DNA of 64,000 nt from DT-110 sp030148525. Its GTDB lineage: Bacteria > Bacteroidota > Bacteroidia > Chitinophagales > Saprospiraceae. Location: NCBI GenBank assembly GCA_965227445.1, contig OZ245751.1, forward strand, positions 4,402,001 to 4,466,000, read 5' to 3'. Below are positions 51,273 to 60,880 of the stretch, piece by piece (position 1 is the first letter of the stretch; every line of letters begins with the position of its first letter). Below the pieces are notes generated by a model, which was not told where the DNA came from, ran no database searches, and saw nothing but the letters and a program-made list of their open reading frames with translations. The translations under genes were made by a program, and so were the position numbers.

Positions 51273-52973
51273 CTACTCCTTCCCCATAAACACCTCCGTG
51301 CACGCCGGATACTGATCATCGCCGCAATCTCCTCCCTGATCGATGATACGCGATGCCTGGTGAAATTGATCCGTCACGATCATCTTATAGCACACTTCGG
51401 AAAGTTCATCCACGTACTCGAATAAGGGGCGATCATTCCATTCGTGGCGTCCGCCACAGCTGGCTACCAGATGATAGCTACCTCCCACTTCATCCAGTCG
51501 TTTCGCAATTGCGTTGGCTCCGAATAATGGAAGATATCCTACAGCATTCTCATCACAGTAATGGTGAGGAGCAGCATCGAAGGGTACCAGATTGTCGCAG
51601 GTACCGTGATAAAGAACCGTCGGGATAGCTGATTCTTTGGTAATATCAGTTACATCGACCATAGCTCCGGCCAAACTCACGACGCCCCCGTAGGCAAATC
51701 CGTCAGGAAGGCGGGGAGACCTGGGAAGCAGATCCTCATCAGTCCAGTAAGCTGCGTGTAAAACAGCTTCGGCACCGGCACTGCTCCCAACCAGAATAAT
51801 TTGGTCGGGGTGGATACCGAGCATGTCTTTTCGCTCCAGCAAAAAATTGGTGGCGGATCGTATATCCTCCACTGCCATTTGAAAGGTTCGAATCTTGTTT
51901 TCGGTCGGTTGGTCACAACTAAAGCTCTTGCCTTTCATGGTGAGCCGGTACGACATGGATACTACAGCGTATCCCCGTTTGGCCATTCGTTGGCAGTAGC
52001 CCGTATAACGCGGTTCATCACGGGAACCGCCGGCAAAACCACCTCCGTGTACGTACAGGATGAGTGGGCGATTTCTCACCGCATCATCACTGGGTTCGTA
52101 AAAATCTAATTCCAGCGTCTCGCCTTCCTTTTTGGCGTAAGCCATAGTGGTACGCTGAACTTGCTGAAACACGGGCTTCGCATACCGGCCGGCCGGCCAG
52201 TACCGATGGTTACTAAAGAGCCAGGGCAATAATTGAGGCTCCGCAAAAGCCGAATCCCAGCTGTTGTGGTTGGCCTTTGGGTACTCCGTATAGCGGACCG
52301 AAGCTCCCGCCTCCTGCAATGCCTCTACCATCTTCCGGGAATTGACCGGGGGAACAACATCGTCGAGGCCTCCATGAAAAACCCAAAGATCGGTATCGGT
52401 CATAAGCGGGGCGGCCAGGACATTCCCGCCACCACAAATAGGAAATGCCGCTGCAAAGTAGTCAGGTTTACGCGCCAACAATTCGAAGGTCCCAAACCCG
52501 CCCATCGACAATCCCCCCAAATACCGGCGGTGAGGGTTAACGCGATAGTCTTTCTCTAGTTCGGCCAACAAACCGATCACATTTTTTAGTGGTCCGGGAG
52601 CTCTACGCAGCAATGGATACTGCCAGTGCGCATCTTCGCCGGGGTCGATTCTGGCCCAGTAGTCCTCCGCAGGACACTGGGGGAACACGACAATAGCCGG
52701 AAATTGCCGACGGTTGTCCTCATCGGTAAACAATTTGGCACCGTGTACTAATTGCAGGTCATTATCCGCACCGCGTTCTCCGGCTCCGTGCAGAAATAAA
52801 ACCAGGGGATACGCCCGCCCGGGATCGTAATTCTCAGGTAGCAACAGACGGTACGGAAGGGTACTTCCGTCCTCGGCCCGGTAGACTTTTGCCTCAAATG
52901 CCTCGGTCGGACCCTGGCAATAAAGTGGCCTGATCAATAAAACACAGCAAAGAAAGAACAGCGAACGCAGCAT
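51273..52973 (-). CDS. Secreted two-domain alpha/beta hydrolase (double esterase)
   Basis: Exported protein of 566 residues; signal peptide ending LYCQG. It holds two separate alpha/beta hydrolases. The first (about 20-245) is a CE1/PHB-depolymerase-like carboxylesterase with nucleophile elbow GLSMGG, acid in HGGLDDVVPP and His in KANHNSWD. The second (about 275-520) is a BD-FAE/HSL-like esterase with oxyanion motif YVHGGGFAGGS, nucleophile GSSAGAEA, acid in HGTCDNLVPF and His in GGRHEWN. Both triads look complete. Such pairs could remove different acyl groups from plant or algal polysaccharide. The ATG at 52973 is chosen because the longer frame (53051) lacks a leader. Confidence 0.82.
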   Translation of the reverse strand: MLRSLFFLCCVLLIRPLYCQGPTEAFEAKVYRAEDGSTLPYRLLLPENYDPGRAYPLVLFLHGAGERGADNDLQLVHGAKLFTDEDNRRQFPAIVVFPQCPAEDYWARIDPGEDAHWQYPLLRRAPGPLKNVIGLLAELEKDYRVNPHRRYLGGLSMGGFGTFELLARKPDYFAAAFPICGGGNVLAAPLMTDTDLWVFHGGLDDVVPPVNSRKMVEALQEAGASVRYTEYPKANHNSWDSAFAEPQLLPWLFSNHRYWPAGRYAKPVFQQVQRTTMAYAKKEGETLELDFYEPSDDAVRNRPLILYVHGGGFAGGSRDEPRYTGYCQRMAKRGYAVVSMSYRLTMKGKSFSCDQPTENKIRTFQMAVEDIRSATNFLLERKDMLGIHPDQIILVGSSAGAEAVLHAAYWTDEDLLPRSPRLPDGFAYGGVVSLAGAMVDVTDITKESAIPTVLYHGTCDNLVPFDAAPHHYCDENAVGYLPLFGANAIAKRLDEVGGSYHLVASCGGRHEWNDRPLFEYVDELSEVCYKMIVTDQFHQASRIIDQGGDCGDDQYPACTEVFMGKE

Positions 52974-53114
52974 AGGTTTTGTTTTTACCTTCCCGGATAA
53001 TTTTGCGGAAAGAGATACAACCAGATGGAATAAGGCTTTTCGCGAAAGCATTTACATCAAGGCGCGGAAATTATCAGAGAACCAGTTTTTGAAGGTGCAG
53101 TAAAGTACTTTTTT

Positions 53115-53125
53115 TATACCTTTTG
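53115..53125 (+). promoter_or_regulatory. Putative -7 element of the sensor-regulator gene
   Basis: TATACCTTTTG, near TAnnTTTG with one extra T, 26 bp upstream of the ATG. Confidence 0.35.
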
Positions 53126-53150
53126 CCCAACCCACTACCTAATTGGAGTC

Positions 53151-55922
53151 ATGGTTCGCCTTTTCTTATTGTTCGGATTCATTGGATGTATGATACCGGC
53201 TCTGGCACAATCGCTGCCCGGGCCCTTGCTACGTCATTTTACGGCAACGGATTACCGGGCGGAGAACCAAAACTGGAGCCTTACTATTGATTCCACCGGG
53301 TACGTGTACGTCGGTAATAACGGCGCCTTATTGGAATACGACGGTTTGAGCTGGCATCAATATCATTTACCGAACCGACAAATCGTTCGGTCGGTTGCTG
53401 CTCACGACGACCGGGTTTACGCCGGGGGATACGGAGAATTCGGTTACTTCCAGCGGATCAGGGGCGGTCGGTTGACCTATCACTCCGTTAGCCAGGGGCA
53501 ATTATCCCCCGAAGACCAACGGGAGGAAATATGGCACATCCTGCCAACCGATCAGGGAGTCTTCTTTCAATCCTTTTCGCGCCTGTTCCTGTGGGATGGC
53601 TCAAATTTGCAAAAACTGGATATTCCGGGAAATATCATGTACCTGCAGCAGGTTGGCGACCAATTACTCCTGCCCGTCATTGGTTTGGGGATCTATCGGT
53701 GGAGCGATGATCAGTCCTTTACGCGTATCCCCGGAAGCGAACGGTTTTCCGAAGAGATCATCAGCTGCCTGTTGCCCGCCCGGGATGGTTTTCTGGTAGG
53801 GACACAAAACGCTGGTGTTTTCAAATACACCCAGGGCCGGTTCAGGGTTTGGGACACTCCCGTTAATACCGATTTACAGCAATTCCAACTCAATAAGGGA
53901 GTTCGGCTCAAAGATGGTCGTTACGTGTGGGGTACGATCCTGGCCGGTGTCTACCTGACCGATGAAGACGGGACCACCTACCATAATCTGCGCCAGGAGA
54001 ATGGACTGCAAAACAATACGGTTTTGTCGGTCGCCGAAGACAAGCAGGGAAATATCTGGCTGGGGCTTGACCGGGGTATAGACTTGCTGGGATTGAGCCA
54101 CCCGCTTCAATTTTATGTGGATCAGGGCGGCAAGATCGGTTCGGTCTACGATGCGTGCGTGTTTAAAGAGCGCCTCTACCTCGCTACCAATCGCGGCGTT
54201 TTTTACCGGTCCTGGCCACTGCGGGAAGGGGACCCTTTTCAGCTAATCGACGCCACTCGTGGCCAAAGCTGGACCTTTTACATCGGTAATGACCAACTAC
54301 TTTGTGGCCATAATAATGGCACCTACCAGATTCGCGGGAACCAGGCAGCCCTTATATCCTCTATCACCGGTGGTTGGTACTTCCGGCCACTGGAGCAAAA
54401 GCCCGGGATCCTCTTGCAGGGATGCTACACCGGTATAGTCCGCTTCGATTGGTCCCGCAAAAACCAAGAATGGGAATTAACCAGCCGTATTCGAGGCATC
54501 ACCCACAGGGTTCGCCGAATCGTGCCCGACCCTGTTTCCGGTGATTACTGGGTCCAAAGCCAACACGAAGGCATCTTTCGGATTCGCCTCGACCTGGACT
54601 CCAATCAGGTGCAACAGGCTATCCCCTACGGAATGGATAAAGGCATTGACTACGATGTTCAGTCTTATCTTATTCAGGAGAATGACCACATCCTCTTACA
54701 AAGCAAAGGCATCACCTATATCTATAACAGGACGAAGGATAATTTTGAACCCCGGGATGATCCCGTGCATGCTAACCCGTCCTTTCGGAAAAAATTGACT
54801 CTTTCTGATAAAACGAACCTCTTGGTATTTACCGACTACGTTCGGTTTAACCAGAGTACGGGCCCCGTCTATACCTTTCCCATACGACTGGTACCCCAGT
54901 TCGAAGGCGTTCGCATGTTACCCGACTCATCCTGGTTGTTTTGTCTGGACAATGGCTTTGCGTTGCTGCCAAAACAGCAATCCATACAACCGGTTCCTTC
55001 CAGGGCACCCAGAGTCAAAGAGATACATTTTACAGATAAAAAAGGGGGAACAACTCCGGTTGAGCTGGCAGAGACCTTGCGGATTCCACCCGGCTATAAA
55101 AATGTCCTGGTCGATTTTGGCCTGCCACAGTACACCCAACCCGTTCAGTTACGATACCAATTACACCCGCTGCAATCCGATTGGTCTTCCTGGCAGTCAA
55201 TAGCTCAAAAGAGTTTCACCAATTTATCCCCCGGCAATTACGAATTGCGTATTCAATCCAATGTAAACCCCTCCATTACCCGCCTCTCCTTTACCCTGGA
55301 ACCGCATTGGTACCAGACCTCCTGGATGCTGGTACCCTACCTGCTTTTGATTACCGGTATCCTCTTTGCTTTGTACCGTTGGCACGAAACCAGACTTGAA
55401 GTCGAGCAAAGACGGTTGGTGCTGGAAAAGGAACGCCAACTGCAACGAGAACGGATGGAAAACCGAAACCGGGAACTCCAGCAAGACATCATCAACAAGA
55501 GCAAAGAACTGGCCAACTCTACGTTTAGCCTGATCCGTAAAAATGAGCTGCTCATTGATATACGCGAGCAATTGGAGAAACGGAAGGGGAATGGAGAGCC
55601 CTCGGAACAGGAAAAACACTACCGGAAAATAATGCGCCTCATCAACCGGCAATTGAGTCACGAAGATGACTGGGAGGTGTTTGAGCAAAACTTCAATAAG
55701 GTGCACGAGGCTTTTTTTCAAAAATTGATTGCCCGTTTCCCGAACCTGACACCGGGGGATCTGAAATTGGCGGCCTGCCTCAAGATGAATCTAACCTCTA
55801 AAGAAATTGCCCCTCTCCTGAATATCAGTCTGCGGGGTGTAGAAAACAAACGGTATCGCTTACGCAAAAAACTGGACCTCCCAAACGACGAAAACCTCAC
55901 CGAATTCATGCTCAACCTCTAA
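53151..55922 (+). CDS. Sensor-regulator: beta-propeller, Y_Y_Y domain, one TM helix, LuxR-type HTH
   Basis: Membrane-spanning transcription regulator of 923 residues. A signal peptide (to about ALAQS) is followed by a periplasmic two-component-regulator propeller (about 25-320, for example LSVAEDKQGNIWLGLDRGID) and further propeller-like repeats. A triple-tyrosine (Y_Y_Y) domain lies at about 640-720 (QLRYQLHPLQSDWSSW, NYELRIQSN). Next come one TM helix (about 726-745), a coiled coil (about 750-815) and a C-terminal LuxR-type HTH (about 865-923: AACLKMNLTSKEIAPLLNIS). There is no histidine kinase domain, so it is a one-component relative of hybrid sensors. It precedes glucan-degrading genes on the same strand and probably controls them. 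Confidence 0.87.
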   Translation: MVRLFLLFGFIGCMIPALAQSLPGPLLRHFTATDYRAENQNWSLTIDSTGYVYVGNNGALLEYDGLSWHQYHLPNRQIVRSVAAHDDRVYAGGYGEFGYFQRIRGGRLTYHSVSQGQLSPEDQREEIWHILPTDQGVFFQSFSRLFLWDGSNLQKLDIPGNIMYLQQVGDQLLLPVIGLGIYRWSDDQSFTRIPGSERFSEEIISCLLPARDGFLVGTQNAGVFKYTQGRFRVWDTPVNTDLQQFQLNKGVRLKDGRYVWGTILAGVYLTDEDGTTYHNLRQENGLQNNTVLSVAEDKQGNIWLGLDRGIDLLGLSHPLQFYVDQGGKIGSVYDACVFKERLYLATNRGVFYRSWPLREGDPFQLIDATRGQSWTFYIGNDQLLCGHNNGTYQIRGNQAALISSITGGWYFRPLEQKPGILLQGCYTGIVRFDWSRKNQEWELTSRIRGITHRVRRIVPDPVSGDYWVQSQHEGIFRIRLDLDSNQVQQAIPYGMDKGIDYDVQSYLIQENDHILLQSKGITYIYNRTKDNFEPRDDPVHANPSFRKKLTLSDKTNLLVFTDYVRFNQSTGPVYTFPIRLVPQFEGVRMLPDSSWLFCLDNGFALLPKQQSIQPVPSRAPRVKEIHFTDKKGGTTPVELAETLRIPPGYKNVLVDFGLPQYTQPVQLRYQLHPLQSDWSSWQSIAQKSFTNLSPGNYELRIQSNVNPSITRLSFTLEPHWYQTSWMLVPYLLLITGILFALYRWHETRLEVEQRRLVLEKERQLQRERMENRNRELQQDIINKSKELANSTFSLIRKNELLIDIREQLEKRKGNGEPSEQEKHYRKIMRLINRQLSHEDDWEVFEQNFNKVHEAFFQKLIARFPNLTPGDLKLAACLKMNLTSKEIAPLLNISLRGVENKRYRLRKKLDLPNDENLTEFMLNL

Positions 55923-55975
55923 GATGCGGGCCTCATCATCGCGCCAGCTAACAAATACGTCTATTTATGCACTTT

Positions 55976-56143
55976 GGCGTAGTATTGGTGAGGTATCTTT
56001 CTCGTAATTGAGCCAGTAATTCCATACTATTGTTTTATACCAAAGCTTTTGAGAGAATGAGCATTACGCCAATTTATCTCTAACCAAAAGTTATTTGGCA
56101 TTTTGCAGGTGACTTTTTAAAGTGGCGTAGTAAAGAGAGGTAT
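55976..56143 (+). promoter_or_regulatory. Direct repeat upstream of the glucanase operon (candidate operator)
   Basis: GGCGTAGTA-N5-GAGGTAT at 55976-55996 is repeated as GGCGTAGTA-N4-GAGGTAT at 56124-56143, the second 12 bp before the ATG of the first GH144-type gene. It could bind the preceding HTH regulator. A near -7 element, TATCTTTC, overlaps the first copy. Confidence 0.4.
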
Positions 56144-56154
56144 AACTACACTGT

Positions 56155-58035
56155 ATGAAACAAGCAAAAACCATTTGTCTGGCCGCCTGGCCAGTACGCC
56201 AATTTCTATTCCTGGCTCTACTATGGGTCTGCCTGCCCAAAAATGTGGATGGGCAGTCTGCTCCAACCAATGTCCGGCTGACCGGTTACGATGCGCACCT
56301 GGAACTTCAGTGGAACACTTCGGATGCTTCTTTTATCCGAATTCTCCGCTCGGCTGACGGAGGCCAATCCTTTCAACAAATTGCCCGGCTGCCGGCAACC
56401 GACTCTCTCTACCTCGATTGGGTAGGCCCCGAAAATGATACCACCTATCAGTATCAGATCATTGCTTTGGATATTGCCGACAACGAATCCGAGCCTGCGC
56501 CCGTACAAACCGGTAGTCGCCAGGATATGACCGATGCGGAATTTCTGGACATGGTCCAGGAGTATACCTTTCGCTATTTCTGGGACTTTGCACACCCTAA
56601 CTCCGGCTTAACCCGCGAACGCAATACCTCGACCGACGTGGTTACGATGGGTGGTTCCGGTTTTGGGCTTATGGCCGTACTGGTAGGCATTGAGCGAGGA
56701 TACATTACCCGGGAGGAAGGCCTGGATCGCCTGTTGAAAACGGTTATCTTCCTGGAACGGGCTAACCGCTACTACGGAGTCTTTCCACACTGGATGAACG
56801 GAAATACCGGACGCACCATTCCCTTCAGCCAATTTGATGATGGCGGGGATCTGGTGGAAACGGCCTTTTTGCTGGAAGGGCTGCTGACCGTGCGGGCCTA
56901 CTTCGATGGAGATTCTCCAAATGAGGTAGTCCTGCGCCAAATAATTACGGGGATCTGGGAAGCCGTTAACTGGAATTGGTACCGCCAAGACGACGAGTCG
57001 GTACTCACCTGGCATTGGTCGCCCAACCACGGCTTCCGGATCGATCTGCCCATCCGGGGTTGGAATGAAAGCATGATCATCTACGTGCTCGGTGCGTCAT
57101 CCCCCACAAATCCTATTCCTGCCCGGTCGTACCACGATGGCTGGGCCGGAGGCAACTACAAAAATGGCTTTTCCTACTTTGGCTACAACCTGCCCCTGGG
57201 CGGTAACCGGGGTGGTCCACTCTTTTTTGTACACTATTCGTACCTCGGGCTCGATCCCCGGGGCCTGACCGACGACTACGCCAATTACTTCGAGCAAGGA
57301 CGCAATCAGACCCTCATCAACCGGGCATGGTGTATCTCCAACCCGGGGAACTACGAAGGTTACGGCGAAAATTGCTGGGGGCTTACCGCCAGCGATAACC
57401 CCTTTGGGTATCTGGCCCATGCACCCACGCAGTCCAGAGACAATGGTACCATCACCCCTACGGCCGCCCTCTCGAGTATGCCTTACACACCGGAGGAATC
57501 CCTGGCTGCACTAAAACACATGTATCGTACCTACGGCGAAGAACTCTGGGGCCCGATGGGTTTTCACGACGCCTTCAATCCCACTCAAAACTGGACCGCT
57601 GATTCCTACCTGGCCATCGATCAGGGCCCCATAATCTGCATGATCGAAAACTACCGTACCGGACTACTCTGGGACCTGTTTATGAGCGACGAAGACATAC
57701 AAAACGGACTGGAGCGCCTGGGCATTGAACGGGACTCCACAACCACCAACCTGCCGGTAGTGGACGCTCAACAGATCGACTTGCGTGTTTCGCCTAATCC
57801 ACTGAGCGATCAGAGTCAATTGACATTCGCCATGGAAAAAACATCACCGGTCACGGTCACCCTGCTCAATACACAGGGTCAACCGGTACAAACCATACTA
57901 AACGAAGTGTCCCGCCCGGCGGGCACCCAAAAAATAAACCTAAAAAAACCGGGGAACTGGCCTGCCGGAATGCATTGGCTGTTGGTTCAAACCGACCATT
58001 TCCAGGCAGTCATCCCCATTCAGATTTTTAAGTAA
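56155..58035 (+). CDS. GH144-type glucanase (glucoamylase-like family) with Fn3 and T9SS domains
   Basis: Secreted 626-residue glycoside hydrolase. Signal peptide (to about VDGQS), fibronectin type III-like domain (about 38-120: PTNVRLTGYDAHLELQWNTS), then an (alpha/alpha)6 catalytic domain (about 130-535) of the glucoamylase-like PF10091/GH144 type: EYTFRYFWDFAHPNSGLTRE, GSGFGLMAVLVGIERGYITR, FSQFDDGGDLVETAFLLEGL and FHDAFNPTQNW. Characterised members cut beta-1,2-glucan (from memory, the Chitinophaga enzyme). C-terminal T9SS sorting domain from about 545. It is 29 bp upstream of the next gene, with which it forms an operon ending at the terminator at 60861. Confidence 0.85.
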   Translation: MKQAKTICLAAWPVRQFLFLALLWVCLPKNVDGQSAPTNVRLTGYDAHLELQWNTSDASFIRILRSADGGQSFQQIARLPATDSLYLDWVGPENDTTYQYQIIALDIADNESEPAPVQTGSRQDMTDAEFLDMVQEYTFRYFWDFAHPNSGLTRERNTSTDVVTMGGSGFGLMAVLVGIERGYITREEGLDRLLKTVIFLERANRYYGVFPHWMNGNTGRTIPFSQFDDGGDLVETAFLLEGLLTVRAYFDGDSPNEVVLRQIITGIWEAVNWNWYRQDDESVLTWHWSPNHGFRIDLPIRGWNESMIIYVLGASSPTNPIPARSYHDGWAGGNYKNGFSYFGYNLPLGGNRGGPLFFVHYSYLGLDPRGLTDDYANYFEQGRNQTLINRAWCISNPGNYEGYGENCWGLTASDNPFGYLAHAPTQSRDNGTITPTAALSSMPYTPEESLAALKHMYRTYGEELWGPMGFHDAFNPTQNWTADSYLAIDQGPIICMIENYRTGLLWDLFMSDEDIQNGLERLGIERDSTTTNLPVVDAQQIDLRVSPNPLSDQSQLTFAMEKTSPVTVTLLNTQGQPVQTILNEVSRPAGTQKINLKKPGNWPAGMHWLLVQTDHFQAVIPIQIFK

Positions 58036-58064
58036 TTATTTCATTAACCATTATCTGTTTCGCC

Positions 58065-60806
58065 ATGAAAAAACGTTTACTACTATTACCGCTTCTAGCC
58101 TGCATGGTGCTTACCGGAGCTTTCGCTCAGGTAGTCCTGGAGGACTTTGAAAATGGCGCCGCCCTACCCTGGAATGCCGACTTTGGAGACAGCACACTAA
58201 CCGTAGTGGAAAATCCCGAGGGTCAAGACACCCTCATGATCAACCCCAGCGACAGTGTCGGATCGTACACCAAAGTGTCGGGCACCGGATTTAGCTTGCT
58301 GATCGCCGTCCTGGACGAGCCACTCGACCTGTCGACCAACAATCGCTTCACCATTCAGGTGAATTCACCGGTCAAAACGGGATTACTCCTCAAATTAGAG
58401 GGTGGTGGCAATGCCATCGAACGACGCCAAAACATCGCCATTACCGACACCTGGATCGAGTATAGCTTTGACTTCAGTGAGGCATCAGATGTGACCACAT
58501 TGGACCGCATCATCCTCTTCTTTGATCCGGGAAATGCCGAATCCAGCGACACCTACTTATTCGACAATCTCGTTGCACGTCCGGCTAATGCCTGTTCAGG
58601 AATTGATCCAGTTCCCGGCATTGTGGATGATTTCGAATGCCAACGCAATGTAACCCTTTCCACTCCCGGCTTTCTTAACCTATCGGTCATTGAAAATCCG
58701 GACAAATCAGGTATCAACACCAGTGATAGTGTCGGCCGTTGGGACGATACAAATGGTGGTGCTGGTGGTGCTTTTAACGCTTTGGTATACGAATTCGCGG
58801 GTGATATCCCCCTCGACGTACGTCCAGTACTGAATATCAAGGTATGGGCGCCCAAGACCGGCCGAATGGTTGCCAAACTGGAGCGTGGTAATTCTCAACC
58901 TATCGAATTGGATGTACAGGTAGAAGAAGCTAATACCTGGGTGGAATATTCCTTCAACTTCAGCAGTCAGGCTGGCGCCAGTCACAAGGCACTGGTTTTC
59001 TTTTTTGATGCATTTGAAGAGCCTGATCCAGATGATATTTATTTCCTTGACGATATCAGCTTTACGGAAGCACCAACGGGTGATGTACTCGAAGACTTCG
59101 AAGGAGGGGCTCAGCTCGGCTGGGAACCATCCGGAGCGAACACGGATGTTTTTGGTACTTACAATGGCGCAATTACCAACCCGGATCAATCCGGCGCGAA
59201 TACTAGTGAAACAGTAGGTTCCTACACGAAAGGATCTTCCAATTTAGGTGGCGTCCTGGCCTTTTTGCCGATTGATTTCTCCCTGGAAACCTTTACCCAA
59301 CTGAACTTACAGGTATGGGCACCGGCCAACACCAACGAAGTGACCATGAACCTGTTCAGCCCGTCAAACGGCTTGTCGTCGATTACACAGACCCTGCCCG
59401 CCAATGAGGAATGGGTGGACTTAACGTTCAACTTTGTCGATTTCCAATCGGTGACTGACTTTGAACGAGTTGACATTATTTTTGATGGAAACGTCGCCAG
59501 TTCCGGCACCTGGTACTTCGACAACCTGAGCCAGGGAGAAGGAACCACTGATCCTTGTGAAGGCATTGATTCCATCCCCAATATTGTGGACGACTTCGAC
59601 TGCCAGCGCAATATTCCGCTGACGGTTGGCAGCGACCGCATCACGGTTATCAACAACCCGGATATTACCGGAGACATCAATATGGATCCGCTGGATAAAG
59701 TAGCCGAATACCGCGACCCGAACGACCAGTTTTCCGCTATCGTTTGGGACTACGGCGAGCCCATCGACCTGTCCGTATTCAACCAGTTGACCGTCCGTAT
59801 CTGGTCTCCCGATATAGTACCTCTGCTGTTCAAACTGGAAGGTGGCTCATCTGACCCCGTAGAAATTGGCACGGATGTGACCGCCGCAGAAGAATGGGTG
59901 GATTACACCGTTGATTTTAGTGAATCGGCCGATGGCAATTTCACCCGACTGGTACTCTTTCTCAATTTCAATGTTCAGGCCGGAGAGGAAATTACGTATT
60001 ACGTAGATGATGTAAGCTGGGGACGTGCTCCTTACACCGCTTGTATAGCTGACTTCGAAACCGATGCTACATCACTGACCGGCTGGGGCTTCTTCCAGAA
60101 CGGTTCCGTAAACGGTACCGAACTGCCGATCGTCGATAACCCCGATGTAAGCGACGGCAACATGAGTGCTAATGTGGCACTGTTCCGCGAAGCCGCGGAT
60201 GGTGGCGCCAACTTCGCCGGTGCGTTCAATCCGCTGGATGCACCCATTGTATTCCCGGACCTGATGAATAAAACCATCTCCCTGAAGATGTGGTCCGAAG
60301 TTGAAGCTCCCATTGTATTGAAAGTGGAGGGTTCTCAGACTGGTGCTCCTGGTAGTGGTGATGTGTTTGCTGACTATACCACGCCCGGCGAATGGCAGGA
60401 ATTGACCTTTGACTTTTCCGGCGTTGCTGACGATGGTCAGTATGCGACGCTTACGATCATTCCAAACATCAACGAAACGCCCGCGGAAGATCAACTCTTC
60501 TACTTCGATGATATCGTGATCGGTGATGCCTCTTGTGCCACGACTACTTCCATTTTCAATGTGGAGGTTGATCAACTATCGGTTTATCCAAACCCGGTTC
60601 AAGACGAACTGCGTATTGATAGCCCCGAAGGCATTCGCGAATTCGTTCTCTACAACATGCTCGGACAACCCGTTCGTCGCATGGTCGTGGAAGGCGCGCC
60701 TCAAGTACGCATTTCTACTGCCGGACTGGAAAAAGGTATGTACCTGGTTTCCGGTTACGACGCTGCCGGCCAGCTGACAGCTCAGGCACGTGTTGTTAAG
60801 AACTAA
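58065..60806 (+). CDS. T9SS surface protein with five carbohydrate-binding-like repeats
   Basis: Secreted 913-residue protein; signal peptide ending GAFAQ. Five jelly-roll repeats of about 160-170 residues each begin with a VLEDFENG / IVDDFECQRN / CIADFETD motif and end with YFDN/YVDD-type strands (for example WIEYSFDFSEAS, TYLFDNLV). They resemble galactose-binding-like or CBM11-type modules; aspartates and aromatics in the repeats could bind glycan and calcium. Repeats 2 and 4 are most alike, so duplication in pairs is likely. The last 80 residues are a type A T9SS sorting domain. It probably binds glucan for the adjacent glucanase. Confidence 0.8.
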   Translation: MKKRLLLLPLLACMVLTGAFAQVVLEDFENGAALPWNADFGDSTLTVVENPEGQDTLMINPSDSVGSYTKVSGTGFSLLIAVLDEPLDLSTNNRFTIQVNSPVKTGLLLKLEGGGNAIERRQNIAITDTWIEYSFDFSEASDVTTLDRIILFFDPGNAESSDTYLFDNLVARPANACSGIDPVPGIVDDFECQRNVTLSTPGFLNLSVIENPDKSGINTSDSVGRWDDTNGGAGGAFNALVYEFAGDIPLDVRPVLNIKVWAPKTGRMVAKLERGNSQPIELDVQVEEANTWVEYSFNFSSQAGASHKALVFFFDAFEEPDPDDIYFLDDISFTEAPTGDVLEDFEGGAQLGWEPSGANTDVFGTYNGAITNPDQSGANTSETVGSYTKGSSNLGGVLAFLPIDFSLETFTQLNLQVWAPANTNEVTMNLFSPSNGLSSITQTLPANEEWVDLTFNFVDFQSVTDFERVDIIFDGNVASSGTWYFDNLSQGEGTTDPCEGIDSIPNIVDDFDCQRNIPLTVGSDRITVINNPDITGDINMDPLDKVAEYRDPNDQFSAIVWDYGEPIDLSVFNQLTVRIWSPDIVPLLFKLEGGSSDPVEIGTDVTAAEEWVDYTVDFSESADGNFTRLVLFLNFNVQAGEEITYYVDDVSWGRAPYTACIADFETDATSLTGWGFFQNGSVNGTELPIVDNPDVSDGNMSANVALFREAADGGANFAGAFNPLDAPIVFPDLMNKTISLKMWSEVEAPIVLKVEGSQTGAPGSGDVFADYTTPGEWQELTFDFSGVADDGQYATLTIIPNINETPAEDQLFYFDDIVIGDASCATTTSIFNVEVDQLSVYPNPVQDELRIDSPEGIREFVLYNMLGQPVRRMVVEGAPQVRISTAGLEKGMYLVSGYDAAGQLTAQARVVKN

Positions 60807-60826
60807 ATAATCCATTAATCTGAACG

Positions 60827-60861
60827 GAGATTGTAGCCCGCACGGGCTACAATCTCTTTTT
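60827..60861 (+). terminator. Intrinsic terminator after the glucanase/binding-protein operon
   Basis: Perfect 14-bp arms GAGATTGTAGCCCG / CGGGCTACAATCTC with a CA loop, followed by five T. Confidence 0.92.
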
Positions 60862-60880
60862 CCAATCAACTCACTAAGGC

